From Natronospirales bacterium (GTDB taxonomy: Bacteria > Pseudomonadota > Gammaproteobacteria > Natronospirales > REEB76), in contig JAGXAL010000003.1 of the NCBI GenBank assembly GCA_018971605.1, positions 1-54,712 of the forward strand: a stretch of 54,712 nt of DNA, written 5' to 3'. Shown piece by piece: positions 36,575 to 45,375 of this stretch (positions are counted from its first letter, which is position 1; each line of letters begins with the position of its first letter). The position numbers were made by a program, and so were the translations under genes. Under the pieces are notes generated by a model. It ran no database searches. It was not told the DNA's origin and saw only the letters and a list, made by a program, of their open reading frames with translations.

Positions 36575-37299
36575 GCTGGATCCTTCTTTATATGGGTCAT
36601 GGATAGCGTGCCACGGATGGCGTCCAGCCGCAGCAAGCGGCCGGTGAGCGGCGCGCCCACGCCGGCGATGAGTTTTACGGCCTCCAGTGCCATGAAACTG
36701 CCGATCACTCCCACTACGGGCGCAAGAATGCCGTTGCTGCGACAGTTTTCCAGCTCCTCGCCGGCTTGCGGGTACACGCAGGCGTAACAGGGACTCGCGG
36801 CATCGCGCGCATCGAACACCGTGACCTGACCTTCCAGACGGATCGCCGCCCCGGATACCAGCGGCGTCCGGGTCTTGACGCAGGCCGCATTCACCGCAAA
36901 GCGCGTGCCGAAGTTGTCGCTGCCGTCGAGCACGATATCGGCGCGGTCGACGACCGCTTCGAGTTCAGCGCCCTGGAGCCTCCGGTCCAGTAACTCCAAT
37001 TGACAGTCCGGGTTGAGCGCCGTGAGCGTGGCGGCCGCGGCCGTGGTCTTGGCGCGGCCGAGGTCGGCGCTGGAGTACAGAATCTGGCGCTGCAGGTTGG
37101 ACAAATCCACACGATCAAATTCGTTGAGCACGAGCGTGCCCACGCCGCTCGCGGCGAGATACAGCGCGGCGGGCGAACCCAGTCCGCCCAGTCCCACGAT
37201 CAGCACCCGTGCCTGTCTGAGTTTTTCCTGGCCGGCCGCGCCGAACTCCGGCAGCGCCAAGTGGCGGCTGTAGCGCAGTTGGTAGTCTTTGGCGTTCAC
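36550..37299 (-). CDS. moeB: MoeB/ThiF family adenylyltransferase (E1-like)
   Basis: Adenylates the C-terminus of a ubiquitin-like sulfur carrier, MoaD or ThiS/MoaD-like. Its 249 residues equal the length of E. coli MoeB. The nucleotide loop is GLGGLGSPAALYLAASG (36-52), the zinc cysteines are CYAC and CPVC, and DGSDNFGTRFAVN follows the adenylate-binding Asp. There is no rhodanese domain, so sulfur must come from another protein. The start is GTG 37299. Neighbours are a thioesterase and a JAMM-like gene, an arrangement seen in sulfur-carrier clusters, but no carrier gene is visible here. Confidence 0.88.
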   Translation of the reverse strand: MNAKDYQLRYSRHLALPEFGAAGQEKLRQARVLIVGLGGLGSPAALYLAASGVGTLVLNEFDRVDLSNLQRQILYSSADLGRAKTTAAAATLTALNPDCQLELLDRRLQGAELEAVVDRADIVLDGSDNFGTRFAVNAACVKTRTPLVSGAAIRLEGQVTVFDARDAASPCYACVYPQAGEELENCRSNGILAPVVGVIGSFMALEAVKLIAGVGAPLTGRLLRLDAIRGTLSMTHIKKDPACPVCRSR

Positions 37300-37329
37300 G
37301 GAAATGGCATCATGGTTGCCGAATGCATT

Positions 37330-37824
37330 TTACTGCGCGGCCGACAAGCGTTTCGCCGACAGCAGCACCACCGGCTCCAGCGGCACGTCGCCGTGCGCAC
37401 CGTGCCGCCCGGTTTTCACGCCCGCGATCCGGTCCACGATCTCGGTGCCTTTGACTATCTTGCCGAATACCGCGTAACCGTAATCGCGCTGGCCGTGGTC
37501 GAGGAAGGCGTTGTCCGTCAGATTGATGAAGAACTGGCTGGTGGCGCTGTGGATGTCGGAGGTGCGCGCCAAGGCGATGCTGTAGCGCGTGTTCAGCAGC
37601 CCGTTGGCAGCCTCGTTGCGGATGGGCGCATGCGGTTTTTTCTGGTGCATGTCTGGCTCGAAGCCGCCGCCTTGAATCATGAATTTCGGGATGACCCGAT
37701 GAAAAACCGTGCCATTGTAGAAACCTTCGTCGACGTAGGCGAGGAAATTTTCCACGCTGAGGGGCGCCTTGTCAGGATAAAGTTCCAGCGTGAGATCGCC
37801 GAGACTGGTGGTCATGTGAATCAT
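37330..37824 (-). CDS. ppiB: Peptidyl-prolyl cis-trans isomerase, cyclophilin type
   Basis: A 164-residue cytoplasmic cyclophilin. The core [19 protein letters not shown] (about 39-57) has the catalytic Arg, and [29 protein letters not shown] and the rest match PpiB. I chose ATG 37824 because GGGAG precedes it by seven bases and family members begin here; the open frame to 38100 is antisense noise within prmC. It lies 31 bases after prmC on the same strand. No signal peptide. Confidence 0.94.
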   Translation of the reverse strand: MIHMTTSLGDLTLELYPDKAPLSVENFLAYVDEGFYNGTVFHRVIPKFMIQGGGFEPDMHQKKPHAPIRNEAANGLLNTRYSIALARTSDIHSATSQFFINLTDNAFLDHGQRDYGYAVFGKIVKGTEIVDRIAGVKTGRHGAHGDVPLEPVVLLSAKRLSAAQ

Positions 37825-37855
37825 GGTAAAACTCCCAGGTGCATGCTGAAGGGGT

Positions 37856-38701
37856 TCAATCTGCAAACCGGCCGGTGGTGACGCGTTCGATGCCGGCCAA
37901 ATCGCGAAAAGTCTGCAGCTCGCCGAATCCGGCCGCCGCCAGCAGCCCGCGCACCCCGGCTGCCTGATCGTAGCCATGTTCGAGGGCCAACACGCCGCCC
38001 GGCTCCAGATGCGCAGGCGCGCGCAGCGCGATTTTACGAATGGCAGCCAGGCCGTCGGGCCCGCCGGTGAGAGCCCGCCGCGGTTCGAAGCGCAGGTCAC
38101 CGGCGTTGAGATGCGGGTCCGTATCCGGCACGTAGGGCGGGTTCGAGGCGATCAGGCTGTAGCGCCGTCCGGCGACGGGCGCGAACCAGTCGCCCTGCAG
38201 AAATTCTACGTTCTGCAGGCCGAGGCTTTTGGCATTCTCGCGCGCCGCCTCCAGCGCGGGATTGCTCACGTCAACGGCAGTCACCATGCAGTGGGGCCGC
38301 TCCTTGGCGAGCGCCAGCGCGATCGCACCGCTGCCGGTGCCAAGGTCCAGCAGGTACCAGCGCGCGCCCACGGGCACGTGGCGCAGAGCCTGTTCCACCA
38401 GCACTTCGGTTTCCGGCCGCGGAATCAGGGTCGCCGGAGTCACCTTGAGACTCAGCGACCAGAAATCGCGTTGCCCGGTGAGATACGCCACCGGCCGGCC
38501 CTTGTGGCGCGCCACCACGAGCAGCGCGAACAAGCGCAGCTGCTTGTCCGCGACGCGCTGCTCGGGATGCGCGAACAGCTGGCTGCGGGAAATCTGCAGC
38601 ACGTGTGCGAGCAGAATTTCCGCATCCAGTCGCGGTGTGCTGCTGGCATCGGCCAGCCGGGTGCCGGCCATGCGCAACAGGGTGGCTACGGTAACGTCCA
38701 C
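37856..38701 (-). CDS. prmC: Release-factor glutamine methyltransferase PrmC
   Basis: Methylates the Gln of the GGQ motif in RF1 and RF2. The 281 residues have a helical N-domain, AdoMet motif [13 protein letters not shown] (about 118-130), and the catalytic [23 protein letters not shown] and LIPRPETE are also characteristic. In many gammaproteobacteria prmC follows prfA; here prfA is about 6 kb away (44284-45369), so the pair is split. Divergent from cbs. Confidence 0.95.
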   Translation of the reverse strand: MDVTVATLLRMAGTRLADASSTPRLDAEILLAHVLQISRSQLFAHPEQRVADKQLRLFALLVVARHKGRPVAYLTGQRDFWSLSLKVTPATLIPRPETEVLVEQALRHVPVGARWYLLDLGTGSGAIALALAKERPHCMVTAVDVSNPALEAARENAKSLGLQNVEFLQGDWFAPVAGRRYSLIASNPPYVPDTDPHLNAGDLRFEPRRALTGGPDGLAAIRKIALRAPAHLEPGGVLALEHGYDQAAGVRGLLAAAGFGELQTFRDLAGIERVTTGRFAD

Positions 38702-38716
38702 GAATTCCCCCGGTGA

Positions 38717-38746
38717 TTGGGCTTATTTTAAGCGCTTCCGTACAAT
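38717..38746 (+). promoter_or_regulatory. Candidate sigma-70 promoter for cbs
   Basis: TTGGGC (38717-38722) and TACAAT (38741-38746) are separated by 18 bases, ending 34 bases before the cbs ATG. The -10 matches five of six positions and the -35 is weak. Confidence 0.5.
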
Positions 38747-38780
38747 AGCGCCTGCATTTGGCGGCAGCGACGGAGACCGC

Positions 38781-40142
38781 ATGAAAATTTATTCGAACGT
38801 GCTCGAGATGGTCGGCCGTACGCCAATGCTGGAACTCAAACGCTTGGATGTGGGCCCTTGTCGGCTGTTCCTCAAGCTCGAACTCATGAACCCCGGCGGC
38901 TCCATCAAGGATCGCATCGGCCTCAGCATGATTGCGGAGGCCGAGAAACGCGGCGATCTCAAGCCGGGTGGCACCATCATCGAAGCCACTGCCGGCAATA
39001 CCGGCCTGGGGCTGGCGCTGGTGGCGGCGCAGAAAGGCTACCGGCTGGTACTGGTGATCCCCGACAAGATGAGTCAGGAAAAAATCTTCAACCTGCGCGC
39101 CATGGGTGCGGAAGTGGTGCTGACGCGCTCCGACGTCGGCAAGGGCCATCCCGAGTACTACCAGGACCTCGCGCGGCGCATGGCTGCGGAGCAGGGCGCG
39201 TTCTTCATCAACCAGTTCGGCAATCCCGACAACGTCAAGGCGCACGAAACCACCACCGCGCCGGAAATCTGGGAGCAGATGGAGCACCGCTTGGACGCGG
39301 TGGTCGTGGGCGTGGGCTCGAGCGGCACGCTCACCGGCCTCGGCCATTATTTCCGCAAGGTGGCGCCGCAGGTGGAAATGGTGCTCGCCGATCCGCAGGG
39401 TTCGGTGCTCGCCGATTACCTCCATACCGGCAAGCTCGGTCCCAAGGGTTCCTGGCTGGTGGAGGGTATCGGCGAGGATTTCATTCCCGACATCTGCGAC
39501 CTGTCGGTGGTCAAGCAGGCCTACAGCATTCCCGACAGCGAGGCCTTTGCGGTGGCACGCGAGGTGCTGAAGAAAGAGGGGCTGCTGCTCGGCTCTTCGT
39601 CCGGCACGCTGATCGCCGCGGCGCTGCGATATTGCCGAGCGCAGAAGACCGCCAAACGCGTGGTCACACTCGGCGCGGATACCGGCAACAAGTACCTGTC
39701 CAAGCTCTACAATGATTTCTGGATGATCGAGCAGGGTTTCATGGAGCGCCCGCGGCGCGGCGACCTCGGCGATTACGTAGGCCGGCCCTATTGGGAGCGT
39801 GCCACCGTGTACGTGGGTCCGGCGGATACGCTGGAGACCGCGCATACGCGCATGCGCAACAATGGCATTTCGCAGTTGCCGGTTATCGAAGGCCGCAAGT
39901 TTCTGGGCGCAGTCACCGAGAACGATTTGATTCACGCGGTACGTGGGGATAAACGCGGCTTCGCCCTGGAAGTGCGCGTGGCGCTGGATGCGGATTTTCC
40001 GCGTATTGCCGCGAAAGCGAAGCCGGACGCCTTGTTTGCGCTGCTGGAGCAGAAAACCTCAGTCGCCATCATGCACGACGAGGAGTTTCTCGGCCTGGTT
40101 ACGCGCAGTGACTTGCTGAACCGCCTGCGCTTGCAGCATTAG
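38781..40142 (+). CDS. cbs: Cystathionine beta-synthase
   Basis: Condenses homocysteine with serine to give cystathionine, the first step of reverse transsulfuration. At 453 residues from ATG 38781 (CGGAG at good spacing), the PLP fold-II Lys is Lys43 in GGSIKDRIG, with ATAGNTG and the phosphate-binding GVGSSGTLTG. Two CBS domains occupy about 340-453. The N-terminal haem-binding extension of animal enzymes is absent. It is followed 50 bases later by a cystathionine lyase gene, which fixes the pathway direction. The open frame upstream to 38229 is antisense to prmC. Confidence 0.95.
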   Translation: MKIYSNVLEMVGRTPMLELKRLDVGPCRLFLKLELMNPGGSIKDRIGLSMIAEAEKRGDLKPGGTIIEATAGNTGLGLALVAAQKGYRLVLVIPDKMSQEKIFNLRAMGAEVVLTRSDVGKGHPEYYQDLARRMAAEQGAFFINQFGNPDNVKAHETTTAPEIWEQMEHRLDAVVVGVGSSGTLTGLGHYFRKVAPQVEMVLADPQGSVLADYLHTGKLGPKGSWLVEGIGEDFIPDICDLSVVKQAYSIPDSEAFAVAREVLKKEGLLLGSSSGTLIAAALRYCRAQKTAKRVVTLGADTGNKYLSKLYNDFWMIEQGFMERPRRGDLGDYVGRPYWERATVYVGPADTLETAHTRMRNNGISQLPVIEGRKFLGAVTENDLIHAVRGDKRGFALEVRVALDADFPRIAAKAKPDALFALLEQKTSVAIMHDEEFLGLVTRSDLLNRLRLQH

Positions 40143-40149
40143 ACATTAA

Positions 40150-40175
40150 AATCGCGGCTCAAGCCGCTCCCACCA
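40150..40175 (+). repeat. REP-like hairpin, family C, copy 2
   Basis: GCGGCT (40154-40159) and AGCCGC (40162-40167) form a 6-base stem, followed by TCCCACC. It starts eight bases after the cbs stop, between cbs and the lyase gene, in the same orientation as copy 1. Confidence 0.7.
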
Positions 40176-40192
40176 TAGATAGGCTGAACACC

Positions 40193-41359
40193 ATGCAGAC
40201 ATCAAGCAGAAAACCCGGCTTCGGCACGCGCGCCATCCACGCCGGCCAGTCGCCGGATCCCACGACCGGCGCAGTCATGCAGCCGATTTATGCGACTTCC
40301 ACGTATGCGCAGGAAAGCCCCGGCAAGCACAAGGGCTACGAGTACTCGCGCACCCAGAATCCCACACGCATGGCCTACGAGCGTTGCGTCGCCGACCTGG
40401 AAGGCGGCACACGCGGATTCGCCTTCGCCTCCGGTATGGCGGCGACCGCAACAGTGCTGGATTTGCTGGATTCCGGTAGTCACGTCATCGCCATGGACGA
40501 CATGTACGGCGGCACCTACCGGCTGTTCGAACGCGTGCGCAAGCGCTCGGCCGGGCTGAAGTTCAGCTTCGTGGATCTGCGTGAACGCCAGGCCCTGGAA
40601 GCTGCCATCCGTCCGGAAACCCGCCTGATCTGGGTGGAAACCCCGACCAATCCGCTGCTGAAACTGGTGGATCTGGACATGGTTGCGGAAGTCGCACGCC
40701 GGCACCAATTGCTGACGGTGTGCGATAACACCTTTGCCTCACCCTACAATCAGCGGCCCGTCGAGCACGGCTTCGACGTGGTGATGCATTCGGCCACCAA
40801 GTACCTCAACGGCCATTCCGACATGGTGGGCGGCATGCTGGTAGCGGGCGCACGCACCGAATTGGCGGAACAGCTGGCGTTCCTGCAGAACTCGGTGGGT
40901 GCGGTGGCGGGGCCGTTCGACAGCTTCCTGGCGTTGCGCGGCCTGAAGACGCTGGCGTTGCGCATGGAGCGTCACGCTGCCAATGCGCTGGAACTCGCCG
41001 GCTGGCTGGAAAAGCATCCGAAAATTGAACGCGTGATTTATCCGGGGCTGGCCAGTCATCCGCAGCATGCGCTGGCAAAAAAGCAGATGCGCAGCGGCAG
41101 CGGCATGCTCACGATTTTCCTCAAGGGCGGCGAGGCCGAAGCGCGGCGCTTTCTGGAGTGCTGCGAATTATTCACGCTGGCCGAGAGTCTCGGCGGCGTG
41201 GAAAGCCTGATCGAACATCCAGGCATCATGACGCACGCTTCGGTACCGGCTGAGACTCGCGCCAAGCTGGGCGTGAGCGATACGCTGGTGCGCTTGTCGG
41301 TGGGCGTGGAAGACGTGAATGATTTGCGCGCCGATCTGGAGCAGGCGCTGGCCTCTTGA
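40193..41359 (+). CDS. mccB: Cystathionine gamma-lyase (Cys/Met metabolism PLP family)
   Basis: A 388-residue fold-type I PLP enzyme. The PLP Lys is Lys203 in HSATKYLNGHSD, the aromatic/Asp stacking region is VCDNTFASPY (177-186), and YSRTQNPTR (51-59) contributes to phosphate binding. Sequence alone does not separate gamma-lyase from gamma-synthase. Position directly after cbs indicates gamma-lyase, splitting cystathionine to cysteine, as in the Pseudomonas cbs-cgl pair. A 10-base hairpin follows at 41378-41403. Confidence 0.88.
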   Translation: MQTSSRKPGFGTRAIHAGQSPDPTTGAVMQPIYATSTYAQESPGKHKGYEYSRTQNPTRMAYERCVADLEGGTRGFAFASGMAATATVLDLLDSGSHVIAMDDMYGGTYRLFERVRKRSAGLKFSFVDLRERQALEAAIRPETRLIWVETPTNPLLKLVDLDMVAEVARRHQLLTVCDNTFASPYNQRPVEHGFDVVMHSATKYLNGHSDMVGGMLVAGARTELAEQLAFLQNSVGAVAGPFDSFLALRGLKTLALRMERHAANALELAGWLEKHPKIERVIYPGLASHPQHALAKKQMRSGSGMLTIFLKGGEAEARRFLECCELFTLAESLGGVESLIEHPGIMTHASVPAETRAKLGVSDTLVRLSVGVEDVNDLRADLEQALAS

Positions 41360-41377
41360 TCGCGGTACCAATGAAAA

Positions 41378-41403
41378 GGGCAGGCTGTTTTACCAGCCTG
41401 CCC
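41378..41403 (-). terminator. Terminator hairpin between convergent genes
   Basis: GGGCAGGCTG (41378-41387) pairs perfectly with CAGCCTGCCC (41394-41403) across a six-base loop. On the minus strand it is followed by TTTTC, fitting a terminator for the small lipoprotein gene. On the plus strand it lies 18 bases after the cystathionine lyase stop, without a T-run, so termination there would be weaker. Confidence 0.65.
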
Positions 41404-41483
41404 TGTGCATAAACACTCTTGCCGCCCAAGGGCGGTCAACAAGCGACTCCGGCCTCCGCGACCGGATCCGCTGTCATCCGTGA

Positions 41484-41684
41484 TCAGTGTTTTGTAGTGG
41501 CTGCCGGCGCCATCGCCTTGGTTGAAGGCGCAGCTGCCGTGGAGGCCGCAGGCGCAGCCTTCGTGGAAGCAGCGGGAGCCGCAGCCGTGGAAGCCGCCGG
41601 AGCAGCGGTATTTTCAGGCTTGCTGCAGGCAGCCAAGCCACAGACCAGAACTGCAGCGGAAAGGACAATAAGATACTTCTTCAT
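41484..41684 (-). CDS. Small alanine-rich lipoprotein
   Basis: A 66-residue lipoprotein with signal MKKYLIVLSAAVLVCGLAAC, ending in a good lipobox (LAAC, Cys20). The mature part is nearly all Ala, Pro, Thr, Ser and Lys, built from repeats of the type APAAST (four near-copies between 27 and 60), ending TTKH. It is probably an unstructured lipid-anchored tail. Function unknown. It is monocistronic: a hairpin terminator lies downstream and a divergent AT-rich region upstream. GGTGG lies 10 or more bases before the ATG. Small Ala-rich lipoproteins like this are common and evolve quickly. Confidence 0.72.
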   Translation of the reverse strand: MKKYLIVLSAAVLVCGLAACSKPENTAAPAASTAAAPAASTKAAPAASTAAAPSTKAMAPAATTKH

Positions 41685-41873
41685 GTTAGTTCACCACCAG
41701 AATGTACGGGGAAGACGTAAGTTCATGATACTACTCGACGATTTGAATGCAAACCGTGCGATCGGGCGCAAATTTTAGCGAATCCCCGCTGAAAATCCCG
41801 GATTAGCATCGCATATATTTATTTTATTATTAGAATCATTGGGTTACATTCTGCGTTCGATTTCGAGGCGACC

Positions 41874-42554
41874 ATGCCCGCGCAAGTGCTCAATCTGCCC
41901 GCGATGACTGCAGCACAGGTCGCTGGAGATGTGCACGTAACCACACTCGTTCAGGCCATGGCCGGTGATTTCGTCAGACAGGGATGGGCCGTACGCGAAA
42001 ATTTTCTGGAGCTTGCGCGCTGGCAGGCGCTCGCCGCCGAGGCCGAGCAGCTTTGGGAGCAGGGTGCATTTCGCAAAGCGGGCATCGGCCGCGTGGCGGC
42101 ACAGCACGTGGACGCCGGAATTCGCGGTGATTACACCCTGTGGCTGGACGCGCAGCGGACTTCGGCTGCCACCGGGTTTGTGGCGCGCGAACTGGAAGCG
42201 CTGCGCAGCACGCTGAATGCTGCCGCCTATCTGGGCCTGTTCGAGTTTGAAGGGCATTTCGCCAGGTATCCCGCGGATGCCCGCTATGCGCGCCATCTCG
42301 ATCAGCCGGGCGGCAGCGAGGCGCGCCGCGTCTCCGTGGTTTTGTATCTGAACGCTGACTGGCAAGCCGGCGACGGTGGCGAGTTGTGTTTGTATCCGTC
42401 CGGGCCACTGCAAGCGACTGCGGCAACTGCCGTCAGGGTACTGCCGCGCGGCGGCACACTCGCGATATTCGCAAGCGCCGATACGCACCACGAAGTGCGG
42501 ACGGCGCGGCGTGCACGTTTGAGCTTGAGCGGCTGGCTGCGCAGCCGCGCTTGA
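41874..42554 (+). CDS. 2-oxoglutarate/Fe(II)-dependent oxygenase (prolyl-hydroxylase-like)
   Basis: A 226-residue protein with the 2OG-FeII_Oxy_3 jelly roll. The iron ligands are His141 and Asp143 (ARHLDQPGG) and His206 (DTHHEV), and the 2OG-binding Arg is Arg214. Between them, RVSVVLYLNADWQAGDGGELCLY (152-174) matches the bacterial prolyl-4-hydroxylase-like pattern. Substrate unknown. ATG 41874 has CGAGG upstream. The 189-base upstream gap contains an unusually AT-rich stretch (41805-41845) with TAGAAT at 41831-41836 as a possible -10. Confidence 0.88.
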   Translation: MPAQVLNLPAMTAAQVAGDVHVTTLVQAMAGDFVRQGWAVRENFLELARWQALAAEAEQLWEQGAFRKAGIGRVAAQHVDAGIRGDYTLWLDAQRTSAATGFVARELEALRSTLNAAAYLGLFEFEGHFARYPADARYARHLDQPGGSEARRVSVVLYLNADWQAGDGGELCLYPSGPLQATAATAVRVLPRGGTLAIFASADTHHEVRTARRARLSLSGWLRSRA

Positions 42555-42612
42555 AGGCGCATCGGTCCTCGGGCACACTGACTTGGCAAGCACGCGTCCT
42601 AGAGAGTTCGCC

Positions 42613-43500
42613 ATGTTTCAACTGGATTCCGCGCCACTACGGCCCACCAGTGTCTGGTTACGGGGCCTGGAGCTCGGCTGGCTGGCATTCGGACGCTTGT
42701 TCGGGCTGGCGGCGCTGTTCGGCCTGATAGGCCTGTTGCCGACGTTTTACATCGCCGGGCGCCTGGGCGATACCACGCTCACACGCGACAGCCTGCTGCA
42801 ACTGCTGCGCGCACCGCATTTCGTCATGAATTTTCTGCTGCTGGAGTTGCTGGTGCTGGTGTGCGGTTCGTTTGTGAACGCCCTCATCATCCGCAGAGTC
42901 GAGCGCACGGCGAGCCGCGCCGCCGCGGCACGCGATCTGCGTTTTGTCACGGGCAAGCTGCCCGCACTGATACTGGCCGGAATCCTCGCGACCCTCACCT
43001 TGTTGATAGGCATGCTGATTGCGGCAGTGGTGGGCGGTATTCTCGGCGCGCTCGCGACCAGTGCCTTGGGCCGCGCGGCAGCGGTGGGGATTGCACAAAT
43101 CTGTGTGCTCGCGGCCATGCTGTTCATCATGGTCAATCTGATGTTCTTCCCGTTTGCCATCGTGCTTGACAGCAAGGGTCCGGTCGCGGCGCTGAACCAC
43201 AGCAGCGCCCTGGTCTGGCGCAACTGGTGGCGCACGTTCTTGGTGCTCTTGATCACGGTGGCAGCGGTCGCGGTATGCGCCGCGGTAGTGATGCTGCTGT
43301 TGTCGTTGCCGCTGGCATCGTGGTGGCATACGTTGGCCGACGCGGATACCGGCCGCTCGCTGCTGATAAAAGGCGTGCTGCGGCTGGTGGCTACCGCGGT
43401 ATTCATGCCTTTCATAATCGCGATTCTGTACGTCCTGTATCGTGATCTCAGGCTGCGGCACACACCGCCGGTGGCGCCGACGGCGAGCTTGCAAGCCTGA
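42613..43500 (+). CDS. Multi-pass inner-membrane protein (YciC/UPF0259-like)
   Basis: A 295-residue protein with about six to seven hydrophobic helices (for example 33-53, 77-100, 115-145, 160-190, 215-245, 270-285). The segment NHSSALVWRNWWRTFLVLL (about 196-214) resembles the conserved S..LV..NWWR...VLL of the YciC/DUF family of membrane proteins. No catalytic residues are apparent. I chose ATG 42613 over the upstream in-frame ATG at 42583 because GAGAG precedes it. The gene is joined to the next membrane gene with no intervening base. Confidence 0.7.
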   Translation: MFQLDSAPLRPTSVWLRGLELGWLAFGRLFGLAALFGLIGLLPTFYIAGRLGDTTLTRDSLLQLLRAPHFVMNFLLLELLVLVCGSFVNALIIRRVERTASRAAAARDLRFVTGKLPALILAGILATLTLLIGMLIAAVVGGILGALATSALGRAAAVGIAQICVLAAMLFIMVNLMFFPFAIVLDSKGPVAALNHSSALVWRNWWRTFLVLLITVAAVAVCAAVVMLLLSLPLASWWHTLADADTGRSLLIKGVLRLVATAVFMPFIIAILYVLYRDLRLRHTPPVAPTASLQA

Positions 43501-44253
43501 GTGCCCTTGGGCGCAACGGCCAAGCCATTGCAACTTCCGATCGGCGCAGCGCTTGAGGAAGGCTGGCGCCTGTTTCTCAAGTCACTGCCGGCGGTTTTTC
43601 TGCCGCTATGGGCTGCCTGTCTTGTGGATGCGCTGCCGGGAGTCTTCGGCGGCGGTGGCCTGCTGAATTTCCAGCTTACGCGCAACGTCATTCTGATCAC
43701 GGTTCTTTGCTGGCTCGTGGAGAGCGGGCTGTACGGCGCGGCCATCCTGCGCATGGACGCGTGCGCCGCCGGAGTCACGCGGTCTTATGCGGATAGCTTG
43801 CGAGCCGGCGCAGGTGCGGCGCTGACCATCCTGGTCGGAGATTTGTTATACAACCTCGCCACTTGGGTCGGTTTTTTTCTTTTGATCCTGCCGGGGGTGA
43901 TTCTGGGCACCACGCTGGCGTTCTTCGCCTGTGCCGCGGTGTTGGATCGCAAAAACATCGTGGAGGTGATCGGTTACAGCCACCGGCTCGCCCGGCCGCA
44001 ATGGTGGCGGAGTTCGGCGGTGCTGTCGGCGCCCGCGATCGTGCTGCTGGTCTACGACGTGATTGCCGGCTGGCCCGACATCATGAGCGCGGTACGGCAG
44101 CTGAGTTCCGGAAACCTGTCGCCCGCGGCGTCACCGGTGAATTTATGGTACGACTTGGGATTGATGCCCGTGGTCGGTGCTTTGGTCTGGTGTTACGTGC
44201 TCGCCGTCGTCTACGTGCAATACCGCAATCTCAAAGCCCGCGCCCGAATCTGA
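43501..44253 (+). CDS. Multi-pass inner-membrane protein, second of pair
   Basis: A 250-residue protein with about six hydrophobic helices. The GTG start directly follows the previous gene's TGA with no gap. SHRLARPQWWRSSAVLSAP (about 161-179) aligns with the NHSSALVWRNWWRTFLVL segment of its neighbour, and both start with an LGWL/EEGWRLF type helix, so the two look like diverged paralogues. Expected to act together in the inner membrane. Function unknown. A terminator begins at its stop codon. Confidence 0.7.
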   Translation: MPLGATAKPLQLPIGAALEEGWRLFLKSLPAVFLPLWAACLVDALPGVFGGGGLLNFQLTRNVILITVLCWLVESGLYGAAILRMDACAAGVTRSYADSLRAGAGAALTILVGDLLYNLATWVGFFLLILPGVILGTTLAFFACAAVLDRKNIVEVIGYSHRLARPQWWRSSAVLSAPAIVLLVYDVIAGWPDIMSAVRQLSSGNLSPAASPVNLWYDLGLMPVVGALVWCYVLAVVYVQYRNLKARARI

Positions 44254-44276
44254 AAAATCCAGTCACGGATTTTTCA
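44251..44276. terminator. Bidirectional terminator
   Basis: TGAAAAATCC (44251-44260) and GGATTTTTCA (44267-44276) form a perfect 10-base stem with loop AGTCAC. A-runs in one arm give T-runs on either strand. It overlaps the stop codon of the membrane gene and lies just past the convergent prfA stop, so it can serve both. Confidence 0.7.
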
Positions 44277-44283
44277 GCATGCA

Positions 44284-45369
44284 TCAACTGGCCGCCATCT
44301 CCGCGAGTTGTTCCGTCTGGTATTCGTTCATGAGCGGCACGATCAGCTCGTCCAGCTTGCCCTGCAAAACGTCATCCAGCTTGTAGAGCGTGAGGTTGAT
44401 GCGATGATCGGTGACCCGGCCTTGCGGGAAATTGTAGGTGCGGATGCGTTCGGAGCGGTCGCCGCTGCCGACCTGCAGCTTGCGTGATTGCGCCTGGGCG
44501 CTACGCTGCTTCTCGCGCTCGGCGTTCAGCAGTTTGGCTTTCAACAAGGACATGGCGCGCGCACGGTTTTTGTGCTGGGAGCGCTCGTCCTGGCATTCCA
44601 CCACGATGCCGCTGGGGATATGCGTCAAACGTATGGCGGAATCGGTCTTGTTGACGTGCTGGCCGCCGGCCCCCGAGGAACGATAGGTGTCCACCTTGAG
44701 ATCGGCGGTGTTGATTTCGACATCGTCCACGGCTTCGACTTCCGGCAGGATGGCCACGGTGCAGGCGGAGGTATGGATGCGCCCCTGGGCTTCGGTTTGC
44801 GGCACGCGCTGCACCCGGTGGACTCCGGATTCGAATTTCAGGCGTGAATACGCGCCCTGTCCGATGACGCGGGTGATGATCTCCTTGTAGCCGCCGTGCT
44901 CGCCGGAATTTTCACTCAGCACTTCCAGACGCCAGCCGCGCGCCTCACTGTAGCGGGCGTACATGCGGAACAGGTCGCCGGCGAACAACGCGGCCTCACC
45001 GCCGCCGGTGCCTGCGCGGATCTCCAGGAACAGATTGCCGCTGTCGTGCGGATCGCTCGGCAGCAGCAGCGCCAGCAATTGCGGCTCCAGCACCGCCAGC
45101 CGCGCCCGAGCCGCGTGCTGTTCCTCGGCCGCCAGCGTACGCAGTGCCACGTCGCGATCCTGCACCATGGTTTCCGCGCTGCGCAGATCGCCTTCGGCCG
45201 CCTGCCAAGCGCGGAAATTGGCCGCCAGCGGCTCCAGCCGGGCGTATTCCTGCGACAGTTCGCGGAATTGCTTTTGGTCGCGGATGACCGCCGGGCTGGC
45301 CAGTAACGCCGCCAGTTCTACATGACGAGCTTGCAGCTTCTCGAGTTTCAGACGGAGGGAATCCTTCAT
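44284..45369 (-). CDS. prfA: Peptide chain release factor 1
   Basis: Recognises UAA and UAG and triggers peptide release. In the 361 residues, the anticodon-like tripeptide is in [10 protein letters not shown], where PQT replaces the common PAT or PVT, and the GGQ motif is at 235-237 ([12 protein letters not shown]), the site methylated by PrmC. The helical N-domain and the C-terminal [23 protein letters not shown] are complete. It lies six bases after hemA on the same strand. Confidence 0.97.
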   Translation of the reverse strand: MKDSLRLKLEKLQARHVELAALLASPAVIRDQKQFRELSQEYARLEPLAANFRAWQAAEGDLRSAETMVQDRDVALRTLAAEEQHAARARLAVLEPQLLALLLPSDPHDSGNLFLEIRAGTGGGEAALFAGDLFRMYARYSEARGWRLEVLSENSGEHGGYKEIITRVIGQGAYSRLKFESGVHRVQRVPQTEAQGRIHTSACTVAILPEVEAVDDVEINTADLKVDTYRSSGAGGQHVNKTDSAIRLTHIPSGIVVECQDERSQHKNRARAMSLLKAKLLNAEREKQRSAQAQSRKLQVGSGDRSERIRTYNFPQGRVTDHRINLTLYKLDDVLQGKLDELIVPLMNEYQTEQLAEMAAS

Positions 45370-45375
45370 GGATGT

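Noticed and set aside
38229-38780. N-terminal extension of cbs (possible fusion)
   Set aside because: The stretch is antisense to prmC and lacks homology; a promoter and ribosome site occur just before ATG 38781.
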